Part shown: positions 1-7,554 of the stretch, in pieces | How the letters are laid out: every line of letters starts with the position of its first letter | How positions within the stretch are numbered: the first letter of the stretch is position 1 | Assembly: GCA_000169395.1 (NCBI GenBank) | Contig: AAXZ01000001.1 | Location: forward strand, 558,001-622,000 | Origin: Rhodobacteraceae bacterium HTCC2150 | Lineage (GTDB): Bacteria; Pseudomonadota; Alphaproteobacteria; Rhodobacterales; Rhodobacteraceae | Length of the DNA: 64,000 nucleotides | Reading direction: 5' to 3' | Position numbers and translations under genes: made by a program | Notes under the pieces: model-generated | Seen by the model: the letters and a program-made list of their open reading frames with translations, nothing else | Database searches by the model: none | What the model was told of the DNA's origin: nothing

Positions 1-1219
1 GATCAACAATTGAGCTGTCAGATGCTGAGAAGTCTGAAATCAGGCTCCAGCTTTGTGACGCTGCATCCCACTGACTAACAGCGGCCATGCCACCACCACC
101 GTGGTTTTCACAGGTAACTGTGAAAGTTGGACCAAAGCCCGGCAAACCAGCCGCGGCCATTTTAGCCTCGTTGATTTCAAGTGCTTCCATGGCGTCGCGC
201 ATATCACCAGCGGTGATACTCGAGTTACCGGTTGCGGCTTGTGCTGTTGCAGCGGCTTCTGCGGCCAAGAAGGCAGCATAAACACCACGGTTATAAAGAA
301 CCGTACCAACTTGATCGCCAGCGCCAGCAGCCTTGCCCGCATCAACAACGTATTTTTGGATGTCTGCAAAAACAGGGAAATCACTGCCAACATTGTGGAA
401 CTGAAGTGCTTTATATCCGTTTGCACCAGCACCTGCTGGGATCACGTCATTTTCAGAACCAGACCACCAGATACCCATGAAGTTTTCCATGTTGAACCGG
501 ATGTTGGCAGCCTCTTGAACCGCAACTTGGTTCATCACGCCCCAACCCCAGAACAGAACGTAATCAGGACGCTCACGACGAATTTGCAGCCATTGTGACT
601 TTTGCTCTTGGCCCGGGTAATCAATTGGGATCGCGTTAAAGTCAAAACCTTCAACTTCAGCCAATTTAGTCAGCGTCGGAATAGGCTCTTTGCCGTAGGC
701 ACCGTTAAAGTGCAAAAGCGTAATTTTTTTGCCTTCAAGTGATCCACCAGCTTGTTCCTTAAAGTGGTTCACACCAACAGATGCGCCATCCCAGTAGTTT
801 ACTGGATAGTTAAACACGTGGCTGAATACTTTACCGTTTTTCGCACTTGTACGGCCATAACCCATTGAGTGAACAGGAATGTCGTCAGCAGCAGATTTTG
901 GGATCAACTGATACGTAATACCTGTTGAAAGGGGTTGGAATACCAACGCGCCTTCGCCCTTAAGGGCCTCATAACACTCAACACCTTTTTCAGTGTTATA
1001 CGCGGTTTCGCACTCTGGCACGCGAATAGCTTCGCCACCAATGCCGCCGTCACGCTCATTAAGCAATGTGAAATAGTCTGAATACCCGTCGGCAAACGGA
1101 ATACCACCTGCCGCGAATGGGCCGGTACGGTAAGACAGTGATGGGAACACAAGGTCCGCCATTACTGGGGCTGCGGCCATTACGGCACCTACAGCTAAGG
1201 TTGCTATTTTTAGTTTCAT
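1..1219 (-). CDS. Liv-type ABC transporter substrate-binding protein (C-terminus cut by window edge)
   Basis: Periplasmic ligand-binding subunit of a branched-chain amino acid type (HAAT) ABC importer. The frame is open from an ATG at 1219 to base 1 with no stop, so the C-terminus lies outside the window. About 406 residues are visible, close to full length for the family. The start follows a strong GGAGG ribosome-binding site in the 3'-TTTCCTCCC-5' context just upstream. Residues 1-21 form a signal peptide (MKLKIATLAV, then an AAAPVMA cleavage region). The mature part begins with the LSYRTGPFAAGG ligand-fold start typical of this family. It is the last gene seen of the liv operon; a second ATPase (LivF) would be expected next, beyond base 1. 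Real substrates of such systems range from amino acids to amides and aromatic acids. The acyl-CoA ligase upstream hints at a carboxylic acid, which is inference. Confidence 0.9.
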   Translation of the reverse strand, partial: MKLKIATLAVGAVMAAAPVMADLVFPSLSYRTGPFAAGGIPFADGYSDYFTLLNERDGGIGGEAIRVPECETAYNTEKGVECYEALKGEGALVFQPLSTGITYQLIPKSAADDIPVHSMGYGRTSAKNGKVFSHVFNYPVNYWDGASVGVNHFKEQAGGSLEGKKITLLHFNGAYGKEPIPTLTKLAEVEGFDFNAIPIDYPGQEQKSQWLQIRRERPDYVLFWGWGVMNQVAVQEAANIRFNMENFMGIWWSGSENDVIPAGAGANGYKALQFHNVGSDFPVFADIQKYVVDAGKAAGAGDQVGTVLYNRGVYAAFLAAEAAATAQAATGNSSITAGDMRDAMEALEINEAKMAAAGLPGFGPTFTVTCENHGGGGMAAVSQWDAASQSWSLISDFSASDSSIVD

Positions 1220-1277
1220 CGGGTCATTTCCTCCCTTTAGGTTATTCCCAATTGTGAAGACGGCAAACCGCCTGTTG

Positions 1278-1297
1278 CCACGATTTCTCCCTCGTGG
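1278..1297 (-). other. stem-loop between livM and the binding-protein gene
   Basis: A perfect 6-bp stem (CCACGA/TCGTGG) with an 8-base loop lies in the 99-bp gap between the permease stop and the binding-protein start. No T-run follows in the direction of transcription, so it is not a good terminator. Hairpins here are often RNA-stability or processing elements that raise expression of the binding protein relative to the permeases; that role is inference. Confidence 0.35.
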
Positions 1298-1318
1298 CCT
1301 CGTTATTTTTGGCCCGTC

Positions 1319-2395
1319 CTAATGCGGGAAGGGCCAAAGTCTTAATTTCTCTTTTGCCAAGCGCCAAAGTTGTGCCAAGCCGTGTGGTTCCATGATCAAA
1401 AAGATGATGATCAATGCACCGACGATGACAAATTCCAAATGCGCGGCCAAATCCGTGGCCCACCCAAGTTGGCCAACCAGCACATTTTTCAGCAATACCG
1501 GCATCAACACCATGAAGGCCGCGCCTGCAAAGCTGCCAAATATTGAACCAAGCCCGCCAATGATGATCATGAACAGAACAAGGAAAGACTTCGTGATACC
1601 AAAACTGTCACCAGCCTCGGCGGCACCTAGATAGACGGCGAAAAACAACGCGCCAGCAATGCCTATGAAGAAACTGGAAATGGCAAAGGCGCTTAGTTTT
1701 GCCTTCAATGGATCAACACCAATAATTTCTGCGGCAATGTCCATGTCGCGGATAGCCATCCATTTACGGCCCAATGTGCCACGGGTCATGTTGCGTGCAA
1801 GAACGGCGCACAAAGTTAGGAACACCAAACAAATCAGATACTTTGCCCATGCTTCGGTGCTGGGCCCCGTCACGATATATCCGAAAATAGTACGTTCTGG
1901 GGAATTGATCATGCCAGATGCAGAATAGTTATAGAACCACGGTACGCGGTTAAACAACCAAACAAGGAAAAACTGTGCAGCTAGCGTTGCCACCGCCAAA
2001 TAGAACCCTTTGATCCGCAGGCTTGGCAATCCGAACAAAATGCCGACGCCTGCTGTAATCAGCCCTGCAAGAAGCACGTGAATTGCAATGTTTACATCTG
2101 GAAATGAGGTCATCAGTTTATAGACTGAATACCCGCCAACGGCCATAAAGCCGCCGGTGCCCAAAGAAACCTGACCACAAAAACCAGTTAGAATATTCAA
2201 GCCAATGGCCGCAATCGCATAGATAAGAAACGGTACGAAAATCGCACTAGCCCAATAATCATTGATGATAAATGGGATGATGCAATAGGCAACAAACACA
2301 ACAGCATAGAAACGGTAACGGTCAAATCTGATCGGAAAGGTCTGGCTGTCTTGGGCGTAAGTGGTGCTGTAATCACCGGATTCACGATAAATCAT
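1319..2395 (-). CDS. livM: branched-chain amino acid type ABC transporter permease (LivM family)
   Basis: Inner-membrane permease, 358 residues, the usual LivM length. About ten hydrophobic segments are visible, and the LivM-typical stretch LTGFCGQVSLGTGGF sits at about residues 68-82. A second family signature, GGLGSIFGSFAGAAF, lies near residue 280. It pairs with LivH to form the translocation channel. Its start lies 3 bp after the livH stop, so the two are translationally coupled. The C-terminus ends in a charged tail (LAKEKLRLWPFPH). The gene belongs to the operon running from 6218 down to base 1. The family call is secure; the transported substrate is not shown by sequence. Confidence 0.93.
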   Translation of the reverse strand: MIYRESGDYSTTYAQDSQTFPIRFDRYRFYAVVFVAYCIIPFIINDYWASAIFVPFLIYAIAAIGLNILTGFCGQVSLGTGGFMAVGGYSVYKLMTSFPDVNIAIHVLLAGLITAGVGILFGLPSLRIKGFYLAVATLAAQFFLVWLFNRVPWFYNYSASGMINSPERTIFGYIVTGPSTEAWAKYLICLVFLTLCAVLARNMTRGTLGRKWMAIRDMDIAAEIIGVDPLKAKLSAFAISSFFIGIAGALFFAVYLGAAEAGDSFGITKSFLVLFMIIIGGLGSIFGSFAGAAFMVLMPVLLKNVLVGQLGWATDLAAHLEFVIVGALIIIFLIMEPHGLAQLWRLAKEKLRLWPFPH

Positions 2396-2398
2396 GGT

Positions 2399-3397
2399 CT
2401 ATACCCTCTCAATAATCTTATCGCCGAACAACCCCTGGGGGCGGAAGACGAGGAACAGTAAAGCCAAGACATAGGCAAACCAGTTTTCTGTAGCACCACC
2501 AAGGAACGGTGCGCCGATGGTAAATTCAAACAATTTTTCACCCACACCGATGATCAAGCCACCAACGATGGCACCAGGGATAGATGTAAAGCCGCCCAGC
2601 ATTAGAACGGGCAGGGCTTTTAGTGCGATTAAGGATAGCGAGAATTGTACGCCAGATTTTGATCCCCACATGATGCCTGCCACCAAGGCGACGATACCGG
2701 CAATAGCCCAGACTAAAACCCAGATGTACCTTAATGAAATGCCAACGGATAAGGCTGCTTGGTGATCGTCTGCCACCGCACGCAGGGCGCGACCTTGTTT
2801 GGTGTATTGTGAAAACAGCGTCAGTGCCAAAACCAATATGGCCGCGACAATGGCCGCTACGATATCAAGGCGATCAATGAAGAAGCCATAGAAGTTTTCG
2901 CCGCCAAGCCATGCTGTGTTTTCTTCAATCCAGAATGAGCCCCCTTGCGGCAGACCAATATCAAGGGTCTTAATTTCGGATCCCCACATAAGATCGCCGA
3001 AACCCTCCATGAAATAGGCCAAGCCGATGGTGGCCATAAATAGGATGATGTCTGGCTGGTTCACCAAATGGCGCAGGATGTATCGTTCCACCAGTATCGC
3101 AAGTAACACCATGACCGCGACAGTCATCGCAATGGCAATGACACTGTGAATATGCCATCCAAAGTGATGGATATGCGTACCGAAAATGGCGTTTATCAGG
3201 TGGGAAAACGGGATTTGACCTTCTTGAAGGCCAACAAGGGTTAGCGCGGCAAATAAAGCGAAAACCCCTTGGGCATAATTAAAGATGCCGGATGATTTAA
3301 AGATAAGAACAAAACCAAGGGCCACAAGCGCGTATAGCACGCCTGCCATAAGGCCGTTAATCATCACCTCAATTGCGAATAGAAACTGATCAGGCAT
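2399..3397 (-). CDS. livH: branched-chain amino acid type ABC transporter permease (LivH family)
   Basis: Inner-membrane permease, 332 residues, partner of the LivM protein encoded next. The N-terminal segment INGLMAGVLYALVALGFVLIF with NYAQGVFAL at about residues 40-48 is the LivH hallmark. A conserved GGFTSIPGAIVGG segment lies near residue 275. It contains a longer loop (about residues 70-90, with several His) than E. coli LivH, a variation seen in alphaproteobacterial paralogues. It starts 35 bp after the ATPase gene stop and ends 3 bp before livM. The name is by family; many homologues transport compounds other than leucine, isoleucine or valine. Confidence 0.93.
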   Translation of the reverse strand: MPDQFLFAIEVMINGLMAGVLYALVALGFVLIFKSSGIFNYAQGVFALFAALTLVGLQEGQIPFSHLINAIFGTHIHHFGWHIHSVIAIAMTVAVMVLLAILVERYILRHLVNQPDIILFMATIGLAYFMEGFGDLMWGSEIKTLDIGLPQGGSFWIEENTAWLGGENFYGFFIDRLDIVAAIVAAILVLALTLFSQYTKQGRALRAVADDHQAALSVGISLRYIWVLVWAIAGIVALVAGIMWGSKSGVQFSLSLIALKALPVLMLGGFTSIPGAIVGGLIIGVGEKLFEFTIGAPFLGGATENWFAYVLALLFLVFRPQGLFGDKIIERV

Positions 3398-3432
3398 GAA
3401 GGTTTCCCATCGTCATTGGTGTTTTCGTGAAA

Positions 3433-4251
3433 TCAGTCATGAGCCACCCCCAGATACGCATCGATCACCGCTTGGTTGTTGCGTACTTCTTCGGGTGTGC
3501 CGTCACCGATCTTTTTGCCGTAATCCATAACAACCACGCGGTCGGATAAATCCATGACCACGCCCATGTCGTGCTCAATCAGGGCGATGGTTGTGCCAAA
3601 TTCGTCATTTGCATCCAGAATAAAGCGGCTCATGTCCTCTTTTTCTTCTACATTCATGCCGGCCATTGGTTCATCAAGTAGCAATAGTTTGGGTTCTGCG
3701 GCCAATGCACGGGCAAGTTCTACGCGTTTTTTCAAACCATAAGGAAGTCGACCAACGGGTGTCTTGCGAATGTGTTGAATTTCTAAGAAATCGATGATTT
3801 TCTCAACGATTTCGCGATTTTGAAACTCTTCTTTTTGCGCGCGCCCATACCAAAGTGACTGGGCGATGATCCCTGTTTTCATTTGGGTCAATCGGCCTGT
3901 CATGACGTTGTCCAACACAGACATGCCGTTAAACAAAGCGATGTTTTGGAAAGTACGAGCAATTCCCTGACGCGCGACGTTGTGGGGCTTCATTGTTGGC
4001 CGGCGTTCGCCACGAAACCAAACTTCGCCTTCTTGGGGGTGATAAAATCCGCTGATGACATTCAGCATAGAAGATTTTCCTGCGCCATTTGGCCCGATGA
4101 TCGCGCGAATTTCACCTTCGCGGATATCAAAAGAAATATCCTTGATCGCGACCACGCCGCCAAAGCGTAGCGTGATGTTTTTCATTTCCATCATGACGCC
4201 ACCAATGGTGCGCCCGTCAGCGGTTACATAGCTGTCGATTGTATCTTTCAT
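3433..4251 (-). CDS. livG: ABC transporter ATP-binding protein (LivG family)
   Basis: Cytoplasmic ATPase, 272 residues, energising the LivHM importer. Visible motifs are Walker A GPNGAGKSS at about residues 53-61, a signature-like segment LPYGLKKRVELARAL, and Walker B LLLLDEPMAGMN followed by the switch histidine in LIEHDMG. LivG-type features include the ISGFYHPQEGEVWF region after Walker A. The start codon overlaps the stop of the acyl-CoA ligase gene by 4 bp (ATGA), showing translational coupling. The LLDEPMAGM Walker B and canonical helical domain leave little doubt about the subfamily. A second ATPase expected for this transporter class is not in the window. Confidence 0.94.
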   Translation of the reverse strand: MKDTIDSYVTADGRTIGGVMMEMKNITLRFGGVVAIKDISFDIREGEIRAIIGPNGAGKSSMLNVISGFYHPQEGEVWFRGERRPTMKPHNVARQGIARTFQNIALFNGMSVLDNVMTGRLTQMKTGIIAQSLWYGRAQKEEFQNREIVEKIIDFLEIQHIRKTPVGRLPYGLKKRVELARALAAEPKLLLLDEPMAGMNVEEKEDMSRFILDANDEFGTTIALIEHDMGVVMDLSDRVVVMDYGKKIGDGTPEEVRNNQAVIDAYLGVAHD

Positions 4252-6218
4252 TCCGCGGCGATCCTTGCGTTGGTATCTTGAACGATTGCATCCTTGATTT
4301 CCAAAGTCGCGGAAATTGACCCTTTGCGACCATCTTCATAGGCCACCTCGGTCACTGTCGAAACAGAGGGTGATCCATCATAAAGGGCGTCGATCAAGTC
4401 CTTGAATTTCTCTTCGACGATGCGACGGCGCACTTTTCGTGTGCGGGTCAGCTCGCCATCATCTGCATCAAGTTCTTTATGTAAAACCAAGAACCGGTGA
4501 ATTTGACAGCCATGCAGCATTTCATCTTGTGCGACTGATTTGTTCACCTCATCAACGTGTTCTTGAATGGTTGCCAATACCTGAGGGTGCCCTGCAAGTT
4601 CTTGGTACGATGCATATGCGATATTATTTCGTTCTGCCCAGTTTCCGACAGCCGAAAGATCGATATTGATAAAGGCAGTACAGGTTTCGCGTCCAGCGCC
4701 AAACAAAACCGCCTCTAAGATGTTGGGGTAAAACTTTAGTTTGTTTTCAACGAATTTGGGTGCAAACAGGGCGCCTGACGCCATCTTGCCGACGTCTTTT
4801 GCGCGATCAATGATGCGCAATTGCCCGCTGCCTTCTTCTATGTAACCGGCGTCGCCGGTGGCAACCCAACCTTCGGCGTCCTTGGTGTCTGCGGTGCTGT
4901 CGGGATTGTTGTAATACTCTACAAATACACCGGGGGAGCGATAGTAAACTTCGCCATTTTCGCGGATGTCCAATTCCACGCCCGGACTTGGCACACCAAC
5001 ACAGTCTGCACTTACGCCACCATCAGGTTGCTGGGTGATGAAAACACATGCTTCGGTTTGACCATAAAGTTGCTTCAGGTTGATCCCAAGTGAACGATAG
5101 AAACTGAAAATTTCAGGGCCAATTGCTTCACCAGCGGTGTAACCGACACGGACCCGCGTTAAGCCAAGTGTATTTTTCAACGGGCCATAGATGGCAAGAT
5201 CACCAAGGAAATATTTGATGCGATCAAGCAAACCGACTGGATTTCGATCTAGAATATCAGGTCCAACCCTTTGCGCATGATCCATGGATTTTTTGAACAA
5301 CCACTTTTTAAAGGGGCTGGCGTCTTCCATGCGGATCATCACGTTGGTTAGCTGTGTTTCAAAAACGCGGGGTGGAGCAAAATAATAAGTGGGTCCGATT
5401 TCGCGCAAATCAAAATTCAAAGTGTCCGCATTTTCGGGGCAATTAACGCAAAAACCCGTCCAAAATGCTTGGCCAACAGAAAAGATGAAATCGCCAACCC
5501 ATGCCATAGGCAAGTAAGCTAAAATTTCGTCACCAGCCTGTAGATCATCAAATTCTGATGAATTGCGTGAGGTTTCGATGACGTTCCGATTAGAAAGCAC
5601 AACGCCTTTAGGGCGGCCGGTGGTGCCGGATGTGTAAAGCATCACGCATGTACTGTCGTAGGTCAGTTCATCTGTACGCGCCGCCAATTCAGATGCGAGT
5701 TCTGATTGCTTTTCACGGCCTAATTCTTGGGCCTTGGCAAAAGGAGTTAATCTGCTGTGGTCATATTTGCGCAACCCGCGGGGATCCAGATAGATAACAT
5801 GATGCAAGTTTTTCAGATCGTCCTGAACATCGATGACTTTGTCGACCTGCTCTTGGTCTTCAGCGATAATGAAACGGGCGTTACAGTGATCCAAAACAAA
5901 GGCAATCTCTTCGCCTACAGAATCTTGGTATAATGGTACAGGAATGGCGCCAGCGGCCTGGGCTGCAACCATGGCCCAATACATATAGGGGCGGTTACGG
6001 CCAAGAATTGCAACATGATCACCTCGGTTCAAACCAAGTGCGACAAGACCTAAAGCAAGGGCGTCAACTTCTTTCGCCGCTTGGGCCCACGTCCACGATT
6101 GCCAGATGCCAAATTCTTTTTCGCGATACGCAGCAGATGTGCTGTGAATTTTCGCGTTGCGCGCCAGCAAGGCTGGAATGGATGCAAATTCAGGTTTCCC
6201 CGTTTCTTGAACCGTCAC
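4248..6218 (-). CDS. AMP-dependent acyl-CoA ligase (long-chain fatty acid-CoA ligase family)
   Basis: ANL-superfamily enzyme, 656 residues, expected to make acyl-CoA from a carboxylic acid, ATP and CoA. The phosphate-binding motif YTSGTTGRPKGV lies near residues 196-207. The aromatic/adenine motif LYGQTEA is present, as is ATGDAGYIEE with a downstream DRAKDVGKMASG hinge. The KMASG lysine-containing region and long C-terminal domain match bacterial FadD15-like long-chain ligases. It is the first gene of the liv operon, which suggests that the imported compound, or a product of it, is activated to a CoA thioester. The true substrate (fatty, aromatic or branched acid) cannot be read from sequence. 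A TetR-type palindrome lies about 93 bp upstream of the start. Confidence 0.88.
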   Translation of the reverse strand: MTVQETGKPEFASIPALLARNAKIHSTSAAYREKEFGIWQSWTWAQAAKEVDALALGLVALGLNRGDHVAILGRNRPYMYWAMVAAQAAGAIPVPLYQDSVGEEIAFVLDHCNARFIIAEDQEQVDKVIDVQDDLKNLHHVIYLDPRGLRKYDHSRLTPFAKAQELGREKQSELASELAARTDELTYDSTCVMLYTSGTTGRPKGVVLSNRNVIETSRNSSEFDDLQAGDEILAYLPMAWVGDFIFSVGQAFWTGFCVNCPENADTLNFDLREIGPTYYFAPPRVFETQLTNVMIRMEDASPFKKWLFKKSMDHAQRVGPDILDRNPVGLLDRIKYFLGDLAIYGPLKNTLGLTRVRVGYTAGEAIGPEIFSFYRSLGINLKQLYGQTEACVFITQQPDGGVSADCVGVPSPGVELDIRENGEVYYRSPGVFVEYYNNPDSTADTKDAEGWVATGDAGYIEEGSGQLRIIDRAKDVGKMASGALFAPKFVENKLKFYPNILEAVLFGAGRETCTAFINIDLSAVGNWAERNNIAYASYQELAGHPQVLATIQEHVDEVNKSVAQDEMLHGCQIHRFLVLHKELDADDGELTRTRKVRRRIVEEKFKDLIDALYDGSPSVSTVTEVAYEDGRKGSISATLEIKDAIVQDTNARIAAE

Positions 6219-6510
6219 AAATCTCTCCCAATTGGATTAAAAAATCCTGCCCTGTTTTCAGGGTCAGTCTTCATTAGGGACATTCATCGGCAAGACGTCA
6301 ACTAAAATTTTTGAACAAGCGTTCAATTAATTTCGGATTTGGCCCATGTTTATTGAGATAAGCGATGTATGAAATTTGGATTTTTCTATGAAAAGCACGG
6401 TTGCAGGATATGATTTATGCTTGGTGGCGCTATCAACCGCGGATCTGGTGTCGCGCTAGGGGCACGAAGATGTGATACTTTTCAGGCGGTTTTTGTGCTA
6501 AGTTAGGCGC
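6219..6510. other. intergenic region between the liv operon and a small membrane-protein gene
   Basis: This 292-bp divergent intergenic stretch should hold the promoter of the liv/acyl-CoA ligase operon on the minus strand and that of the 53-residue protein on the plus strand. The clearest element is the palindrome at 6311-6326. No RNA gene, further ORF with a ribosome-binding site, or convincing -35/-10 pair was seen. Confidence 0.5.
6311..6326. promoter_or_regulatory. palindromic operator candidate (TetR-type)
   Basis: Perfect inverted repeat TTGAAC-AAGC-GTTCAA, two 6-bp arms with a 4-bp spacer, 85-93 bp upstream of the acyl-CoA ligase start. Size and symmetry resemble operators of TetR/AcrR regulators that control acyl-CoA metabolism genes. 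No TetR gene lies in the window, so the regulator would be encoded elsewhere. Seen directly: the repeat. Inference: its regulator. Confidence 0.45.
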
Positions 6511-6672
6511 ATGGATATTTTCACATTGTCGTTCTACGCGGCTATTTGCGGTGTGCTTTCTTTGATCGCCCCAGGTTTGGGTCGAGCGCCGAATCGATTG
6601 TTTTTTGGAATGATAGTGGGCGTACTTGCCGCTGTGAGTTTGCCGACAGTCCGCAATATTCTTCTAGGATAG
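6511..6672 (+). CDS. small hypothetical membrane protein, 53 residues
   Basis: Open frame of 53 codons from ATG (MDIFTLSFYAAICG) to TAG. Two hydrophobic segments (about residues 5-18 and 30-43) flank a short polar loop with APNRLF, giving a helical hairpin. A weak TAGG motif lies 6 bases before the start. It converges with the BY-kinase-type gene, with 17 bp between the two stops. I do not recognise a named family. Balanced hydrophobic segments, a ribosome-binding-like sequence and the snug fit between neighbours favour a real gene over chance. Confidence 0.6.
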   Translation: MDIFTLSFYAAICGVLSLIAPGLGRAPNRLFFGMIVGVLAAVSLPTVRNILLG

Positions 6673-6689
6673 GCGGTTTGGGTAGGGCT

Positions 6690-7478
6690 TTATTCGCCCC
6701 AGATCGGTGCTTCGGCTCGGTTCAAAATCATACCCAAAACAGGTGTATGTTTCCCCAACATTTGTTCAACCTTGCGGATTTCTGTGGCCGTCGTCATGCC
6801 GCCACCCGCAACAATTAGAACGCCATCAACGTTTGGTAGAAACCCAATAACGTCGTCATTATCAAGCGCCGGTGGCAAATCATATAAAACGGCCGTTGGA
6901 TAAAATCCGTCTTGCATATCAATCAGAACGTCTTCGGTCATGGATTCTTGCAAGATTTCCGCCGCAACATCTGTTGGTTGATCGTTAAGGCCGACAACCA
7001 AATTATCCGTTACTTTCATCAGAAAATCCTCGGGTGCGATGTCCCCTTCGAGAAATTCCTGCATATCCGATGTTTGTTCGGCACCAAGAATGTCTGCGAT
7101 ACCCGGATTACGAAGATCCATGTCCATTAAAATTGTGCGGCAAGAAGCCAGCCGCGCCATTGAGAAGGCGAGATTTGTCGCGACAAAGGTTTTACCACAT
7201 CCAGCCGTCGGCGAAGTGATCGCAACCCTTCCCCACTTCTTTTCTGACAGCACTTGCAGCAAGCGTGTGCGCAACATGTCAAAGGACTTATAGGCCTCAT
7301 CGGTGCGGTTTGCGCTGATCACGCGGTTCTTGGTCAAGGTCTTTTTATTAAGGGCCAATCTTTCGCATTGTTTCCATAAATCAAGTTTTGCCAACGCAGA
7401 TGAACGCGCTGGCGCGACCTCTGTATTTGCGGAACCAGCATTCAAGCCGTCTTGATTTGGTGTCTGCGCCATGGGCAT
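6690..7478 (-). CDS. BY-kinase/CpsD-type polysaccharide biosynthesis ATPase
   Basis: Cytoplasmic P-loop ATPase, 262 residues, of the bacterial tyrosine kinase (Wzc C-domain/CpsD/ExoP) family that controls polysaccharide chain length with a Wzz-type membrane partner. Walker A SPTAGCGKT is at about residues 89-97, Walker A' ILMDMDLRNP at about 116-125, and Walker B VLYDLPPAL near residue 198. The usual tyrosine-rich C-terminal tail is missing: the protein ends in NRAEAPIWGE with no Tyr cluster. Autophosphorylation on a tail therefore looks absent or relocated. The likely membrane partner is the Wzz/GumC-like protein encoded at 24073-25329, at the far end of the same locus. A ParA/MinD-type ATPase is the main alternative, made less likely by the context. 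Confidence 0.82.
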   Translation of the reverse strand: MPMAQTPNQDGLNAGSANTEVAPARSSALAKLDLWKQCERLALNKKTLTKNRVISANRTDEAYKSFDMLRTRLLQVLSEKKWGRVAITSPTAGCGKTFVATNLAFSMARLASCRTILMDMDLRNPGIADILGAEQTSDMQEFLEGDIAPEDFLMKVTDNLVVGLNDQPTDVAAEILQESMTEDVLIDMQDGFYPTAVLYDLPPALDNDDVIGFLPNVDGVLIVAGGGMTTATEIRKVEQMLGKHTPVLGMILNRAEAPIWGE

Positions 7479-7554
7479 TCTTTTCTAATTTGACTTAACG
7501 TTTGTTGTATTATTTCTTAAAATTTCGACCAAATAATGGCGAAATCGCTGGTTT

